Origin: Caldicoprobacter oshimai DSM 21659
Lineage (GTDB): Bacteria; Bacillota; Clostridia; Caldicoprobacterales; Caldicoprobacteraceae
Reading direction: 5' to 3'
NCBI GenBank assembly: GCA_000526435.1
Contig: JAGB01000001.1
Coordinates: forward strand, 860,502-924,501
DNA length: 64,000 nt
The notes under the pieces are model-generated. The model was not told where the DNA came from, did no database searches, and saw nothing but the letters and a program-made list of their open reading frames with translations. Within the stretch, counting starts at the first letter, position 1, and every line of letters starts with the position of its first letter. Positions 60,072 through 64,000 of this stretch are shown here, one piece after another. A program made the translations under genes and the position numbers.

Positions 60072-61697
60072 CTAAGCCTCATCATTTTCCCCATACATCC
60101 TGTCAAAGACGACCTTGCCGCCCACCACCGTGAGCAGTGCGTTGATGGACGGTATGTCTTCCACCGGGCACTCAAAGTAGTCCTTGGACAGCACCACAAA
60201 ATCGGCCAGCTTGCCGGCCTTAAGGCAGCCCTTTTTATCTTCCTCAAAAGTTGCATATGCGGCCTTTTCGGTATAAAACCGCAGTGCCTGCTCCCTGTCT
60301 ATGCAATGCTCCTCCCCAATTACGTGGCCGTCGTAAGTACGCCTCGTCAGCATGTTATAAAGCGCACAAAAGGGGTTGTATGGGTTGTGGGACATAAGCG
60401 GGTCATACTTGACCATGTGATCGCTTCCAGCAGCTGCATGGATGCCTTTCTCGACATACTTGCTGTACGGCAGAAAAATATCCATCACGTCCTTTGATAA
60501 CATCTCATTGATAAACCCTGCATCCTTGAAATGCCAGGCAGGTTGAAAGAGCAAAACCAGCTTCAAGAATTTTATCATGTCCAGTGCGGCATCATCCGTA
60601 AAATCGCCGTGTATTATGCTGAAACGCCTGTCGGTTATATCGTTGAATTTTTCATTATATATCCTGTACGCCTCGAGCAATACCTGCAAAGCCCCGTCGC
60701 CTATACAATGGGCGCTCATTTGATACCCAAACTCATACGCCCTGTCTATAAACGGAATAATCTGGCTTGAGTTGTAGTTTATTACGCCCCTGTACCCTTC
60801 CGGGATATCAAATGCAAAGGCGGCATTGCCGTAACCCTGCTTCATAAAAGCCGTGCAGGTAAGTATCCCCCCGTCCAGCATGATCTTTATAAACGAGAGC
60901 TTAACCCACTCAGAGGGTATATCGACAATGTTGCTGTACTTCTTTGCCTCTTCTTCCACCTTGTCTGCGTCCGACACCACAAGCGTACATGCAACTCTCA
61001 AAGACAGCTCTTTCTGCCTGTAGAGCTGGCACAGGGCCTTGATACCCAGCTCGTTCGATGCCCCGTCCACAACGCTGGTTATACCCATCTCGTTATAGCG
61101 CCTCTGCAGGATTTTGATGCCCTCTTTGCAGTCTGCCAGATCATATTCGCGGCGCTTTATGCATTTCCGCAGAGCCGACAGCGTGGAAGAAGCATTGGCA
61201 CCTTCCTTTATACCCGCCATCCTCAATGCACAGCTGTTTGCCCTCCCGGAATATACCCCATCGATAAAGACCGGATGGTGTGGTGCGACCTCATCCAGCT
61301 GGTCTATAGTAGGATAACGATGCTCCTTTAGCCTGGCAGGATAGGTGTTGGGCAGGTAAATCCATTCGCCCTTGGGCAGCTGTATTGCCTTCACCCTTAT
61401 GTATTCCAGAAGCTGCTCTATACTTTCGGGGATGAACAGCTCACCGTCCAGCTCGCTCACCGCCGCCCAGAATAGATGGGTATGGGTATCGATAAGCCCG
61501 GGGATAACCGCCTTGCCCTTTAAATCGTATACCTGTGTATGAGGCCCACGCAACGACAGCACTTCCTGGTTGCTGCCCACCGCTATTATGGTGTTGCCCG
61601 AAACGGCCAGCCCCTGCGCCACCCTTGATTTTTGATCCATCGAATACACTATGCCGTTGTAGAATACCTTGTCGGCAACTGCATTTGTTCTAGACAT
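60072..61697 (-). CDS. YtcJ-like metal-dependent amidohydrolase
   Basis: 541 residues of the amidohydrolase superfamily, amidohydro_3 group. Blocks: VIPGLIDTHTHLFWAAVSEL (metal H-x-H), a lysine/HC region MSAHCIGDGALQVLLEAYR, FSIIHGDFTDDAALDMIKF and GIHAAAGSDHMVKYDPLMSH (final Asp). The C-terminal KKGCLKAGKLADFVVLSKDY is the typical closing beta domain. Substrates in this group range from N-substituted formamides to cyclic amides and lactones; unknown here. ATG at 61697 has only a weak ribosome site. It is flanked by two Gfo/Idh/MocA genes. Confidence 0.85.
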   Translation of the reverse strand: MSRTNAVADKVFYNGIVYSMDQKSRVAQGLAVSGNTIIAVGSNQEVLSLRGPHTQVYDLKGKAVIPGLIDTHTHLFWAAVSELDGELFIPESIEQLLEYIRVKAIQLPKGEWIYLPNTYPARLKEHRYPTIDQLDEVAPHHPVFIDGVYSGRANSCALRMAGIKEGANASSTLSALRKCIKRREYDLADCKEGIKILQRRYNEMGITSVVDGASNELGIKALCQLYRQKELSLRVACTLVVSDADKVEEEAKKYSNIVDIPSEWVKLSFIKIMLDGGILTCTAFMKQGYGNAAFAFDIPEGYRGVINYNSSQIIPFIDRAYEFGYQMSAHCIGDGALQVLLEAYRIYNEKFNDITDRRFSIIHGDFTDDAALDMIKFLKLVLLFQPAWHFKDAGFINEMLSKDVMDIFLPYSKYVEKGIHAAAGSDHMVKYDPLMSHNPYNPFCALYNMLTRRTYDGHVIGEEHCIDREQALRFYTEKAAYATFEEDKKGCLKAGKLADFVVLSKDYFECPVEDIPSINALLTVVGGKVVFDRMYGENDEA

Positions 61698-61744
61698 ACA
61701 GGCTCACTTCTCATCTATCCATAATACACTTAAGATTTGCACAC

Positions 61745-61852
61745 GATGCGCCATGCAAAGCCATAACTGCGCAGTAATACAAATTTCTAACGGCGCAATA
61801 CAATTCTAACGATGCGATGCACATTCTGACAACGCGATGCCCATTATGGGCG
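61745..61852. repeat. Degenerate ~20-bp tandem repeat at a gene end
   Basis: Units GCGCAATACAATTCTAACGA (61793), TGCGATGCACATTCTGACAA (61813) and CGCGATGCCCATTATGGGCG (61833) follow two longer diverged units from 61745. The last unit contains the stop codon of the Gfo/Idh/MocA gene (b), so repeats spread from the coding end into the gap. Confidence 0.6.
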
Positions 61853-62935
61853 CACGCCAATCCGCTCGTTCTTGATGGTTATGCCCTCTTTGGCTGATTT
61901 GTAAGCTAGGTGTACCACCCTCAATGCCTCCAGGCCGTCTACTCCTCTTAAACCCACCTTTGCATCCTCGTCCTTTAGCGCGCACTCCATAAAATGCCTT
62001 ATCTCATCCACATATCCGAGGTTGAACCTCTCGTCGACGGCCGGCTTTGACCACCCCGTCGTTATTTCAGCCTTTTCCACCGTATATTTCAGGCCGGGTA
62101 TGGAATAGCAGGTGATGGGCGAAGAGAAGGTAATATCCACATGCAGGCAGCCTTCAGTGCCGTATATATCGATCACGTCCTCCATTCCACCCTTTGTGAC
62201 ATAATTGCTCTCCACCACGGCCGAGGTGCCATCGGCAAACTTCATGATACAGCAGGCCCAGTCTTCCCCTTCCAGCTTTTTGTGCATCAAGTTGTTTCCC
62301 AGCCCGCCGGATATAGATGCGGTAAGCTCCGTCCATTTGCCCTCTTTCAACGCCAGTATAAAGCCGATGGGGTGAATTCCCAGGTGAATCAAGCACCCGC
62401 CACCGCAGTACTGTATGGTCTGCGCATAAGGCGAATGAGAACCCGAATGGCATTCCCTGGCCCTTATAAACACCGGCTTGCCTATGGCCCCCTCCTCTAT
62501 TATCTCGATGGCCCTGTTCAAAGCCGGAGCAAACAGCCAGTCCTCCGCATAATACAGCTTTTTGCCCACCCTGTTGGCCGTCTCCACCATATCCATTCCG
62601 TCCTCGACTGTGGTGGCCAGTGGCTTCTCGCATATGACGTGCCTGCCTCTGTTCAAAGCCGCTATTGCCACCTCGTGATGCAGGTAATTTGGCAGGCAGA
62701 TGTCCACCACATCGCAGTCAACCTCCTGGATGGCCCTCATGTAATCGTCATACACCGCGCAATTCTCAAGTCCATACTTTTTGAGTAGCGCATGGGCCTT
62801 CTCCTTGTTTCTGCCGGTTATGGCCACCACTTCAGCGATGTCCCTGCACCGCGAATAGGCATACAGATGGAAATCGGCAGCAAAAGCCGATCCCACAATC
62901 AAAACCCTGACCTTTCTGCCCATTTCAGAGTTCAC
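61844..62935 (-). CDS. Gfo/Idh/MocA-family oxidoreductase (b)
   Basis: 363 residues. N-terminal Rossmann VRVLIVGSAFAADFHLYAYS, the E-K-P motif RHVICEKPLATTVEDGMDMV, and a C-terminal domain with CGGGCLIHLGIHPIGFILAL holding the catalytic H-x-x-H/D region. Likely a sugar or polyol dehydrogenase/epimerase using NAD(P). GTG at 62935 and ATG at 62923 are both plausible; AAGAGG precedes them. It starts 30 bases after the PreA-like gene and probably shares its transcript. Confidence 0.87.
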   Translation of the reverse strand: MNSEMGRKVRVLIVGSAFAADFHLYAYSRCRDIAEVVAITGRNKEKAHALLKKYGLENCAVYDDYMRAIQEVDCDVVDICLPNYLHHEVAIAALNRGRHVICEKPLATTVEDGMDMVETANRVGKKLYYAEDWLFAPALNRAIEIIEEGAIGKPVFIRARECHSGSHSPYAQTIQYCGGGCLIHLGIHPIGFILALKEGKWTELTASISGGLGNNLMHKKLEGEDWACCIMKFADGTSAVVESNYVTKGGMEDVIDIYGTEGCLHVDITFSSPITCYSIPGLKYTVEKAEITTGWSKPAVDERFNLGYVDEIRHFMECALKDEDAKVGLRGVDGLEALRVVHLAYKSAKEGITIKNERIGVRP

Positions 62936-62964
62936 CTCTTTTAATATATATACCGGCTTGGCGT

Positions 62965-64000
62965 TTACTCATAATGCATCGTCAAAGCCTTTGTGGGGCA
63001 AAGCGCTATGCATATACCACATCCCAAGCACCTGTCAGGGGTGATGGCAGGCTTGTCGTCAACCATCTCTATGGCATCGCAATGCCCGGGCTTTGCGCAT
63101 CTCCCGCAGCCGATGCACTTATCCAGGTCCACCTCAGGCCACCCCTCGAGTGCCTCAAGCTGATGTGAGGGCCGCAAATACTTGAGCGACTTCCCTATTA
63201 TATCCTGATAAGTTACGCCCTGCTTTTCCAGATACTCCTCCATCCCCCGAACGATCCTGTCCACTATCTCCCAGCCGTACCACATGACGGAGGTACACAT
63301 GGTAACAAGGGTGGCACCCCACATCATCATCATGATGCACTGCTCGGCGGTCTCCAGGCCGCCTCCGCCGATAATGGGCAGCGAACTTTTTGTGGCAGCC
63401 TGCGCCACCTGTGAAAAGGCCATGTTCAAGCAGGCCGGGCCGCCCAGGCTCCCGTGGGATACGCCATTTAGCAGATGGTATTCCGGCTTGCCATCATTGT
63501 AGATGTCCACCAGAGGCAAGCTGGATTGAGCGCCAGCAAGACATACTCCATCGGCTCCAGCCTCCTGGCACACCCTCACCATATACCCTATATCCGCCAC
63601 GTTGGGCGTTAGCTTGGCAACCACTGGGATCTTCACGCTCTCTTTTAATGTTTTAATCACGTTGCGAACCCTCTGGGGGTCCTGGCCGGTCACCGCACCG
63701 CCAAACTCCCCTGCCCCCAGGGCCTCTTGCCCCTTTATGCTCTTTGTGGACAGGCCGACATTAGGGCAAACCATATTGGCCTCGATTATATCGGCGCCGG
63801 CATTCTCAAATTCCTTGGCCAGCAATGCCCAGCCGTCCATGTCCTCGTTGTCATGGGTGATATTGCTAAAGATTATCAGATTGGTCTTCTTCTTGGCTTC
63901 CTCTACCAGCCTTAAGCCTTCCTCCAAGTCCAGCCTTCTATCATAGCAAACTATGCTTGACAGCTTTATGTTGTTATGCATGCGCAGCTTGCCATAAAAC
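62965..64000 (-). CDS. PreA-like dihydropyrimidine dehydrogenase subunit, 5' end outside window
   Basis: The frame stays open past ATG 63981 to the window edge, and relatives have about 70-90 further residues, so the N-terminus is missing. Visible parts: an FMN barrel (SKSIKGQEALGAGE-type TKSIKGQEALGAGEFGGAVT, VPVVAKLTPNVADIGYM-like IPVVAKLTPNVADIGYMV, ADGVCLAGAQ, LPIIGGGGLETAEQC) and two C-terminal 4Fe-4S motifs (CIGCGRCAKPGHCDA, CLGCGICIALCPTKA). Relatives reduce pyrimidines with the PreT subunit; other members reduce unsaturated cyclic compounds. Its neighbours (amidohydrolase, oxidoreductases, sugar transporter) do not look like a pyrimidine pathway, so the substrate is open. Confidence 0.87.
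   Translation of the reverse strand, partial: FYGKLRMHNNIKLSSIVCYDRRLDLEEGLRLVEEAKKKTNLIIFSNITHDNEDMDGWALLAKEFENAGADIIEANMVCPNVGLSTKSIKGQEALGAGEFGGAVTGQDPQRVRNVIKTLKESVKIPVVAKLTPNVADIGYMVRVCQEAGADGVCLAGAQSSLPLVDIYNDGKPEYHLLNGVSHGSLGGPACLNMAFSQVAQAATKSSLPIIGGGGLETAEQCIMMMMWGATLVTMCTSVMWYGWEIVDRIVRGMEEYLEKQGVTYQDIIGKSLKYLRPSHQLEALEGWPEVDLDKCIGCGRCAKPGHCDAIEMVDDKPAITPDRCLGCGICIALCPTKALTMHYE

Overview
The window looks like a chromosomal segment of a spore-forming, probably thermophilic, anaerobic Clostridia (Firmicutes). The basis is inference from gene content. Sporulation genes are present (spoIVA, spoIIP, a YhcN/YlaJ-type lipoprotein). Hybrid cluster protein with a ferredoxin partner points to anaerobic life. 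A branched-polyamine synthase (BpsA family) is typical of thermophiles. Strong AAGGAGG ribosome sites with many TTG/GTG starts fit Firmicutes. Caldicoprobacter- or Mahella-like bacteria are plausible, but the species cannot be settled from this sequence. Almost all genes lie on the minus strand; the exceptions are pdxR, the ferredoxin-hcp pair, one small gene and two relics.

Layout. 1-7.5 kb: the start of a membrane-anchored Mrr-like nuclease gene, cut by the window edge, then acetamidase, nicotinamidase-like, holin-like, MTH1187-like, lgt and a paired M16 peptidase operon, followed by relics of a TnpB gene and an acyl-CoA synthetase gene. 7.5-18.9 kb: a conserved housekeeping/sporulation block (DUF1614, spoIIP, two DUF3189, DUF512 radical SAM, der, plsY, gpsA, spoIVA) plus rluA and yjbQ. 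19-27.3 kb: bpsA with a promoter and an attenuator-like leader, a decayed stretch with an IS256-like fragment, pdxS divergent from its likely regulator pdxR, and a Crp/Fnr regulator divergent from ferredoxin-hcp. 27.4-36.7 kb: an oligosaccharide locus, probably for mannosides (LacI regulator, family 5 binding protein, Opp-type ABC transporter, GH130, DUF1861), interrupted by a TnpB-type miniature element. 37-46 kb: MgtC, an esterase-like hydrolase, a spore lipoprotein, methionine salvage genes (MTA phosphorylase, mtnA), SGNH hydrolase, LysE exporter, an endonuclease III-like protein and a solitary DNA methyltransferase. 46.3-64 kb: a co-directional catabolic cluster with an enolase-superfamily enzyme, a wall-anchored beta-propeller protein, a sugar ABC transporter, a membrane AraC regulator, dehydrogenases, an amidohydrolase and a PreA-like iron-sulfur oxidoreductase, running off the right edge.

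Gene interplay. BpsA and related aminopropyl transfers release methylthioadenosine, which the MTA phosphorylase and MtnA at 39.5-41.6 kb would recycle. The two transport loci each carry their own regulator and intracellular enzymes. The most unusual items are: a miniature IscB element at 58.5-58.95 kb that keeps an omega-RNA and both ends of iscB but has lost the middle; a TnpB-type miniature element at 28.4-28.65 kb; a nested inverted-repeat structure between the ribosome site and the MTA phosphorylase domain; a probable AUC start codon in mtnA; and a promoter/hairpin/terminator leader in front of bpsA.
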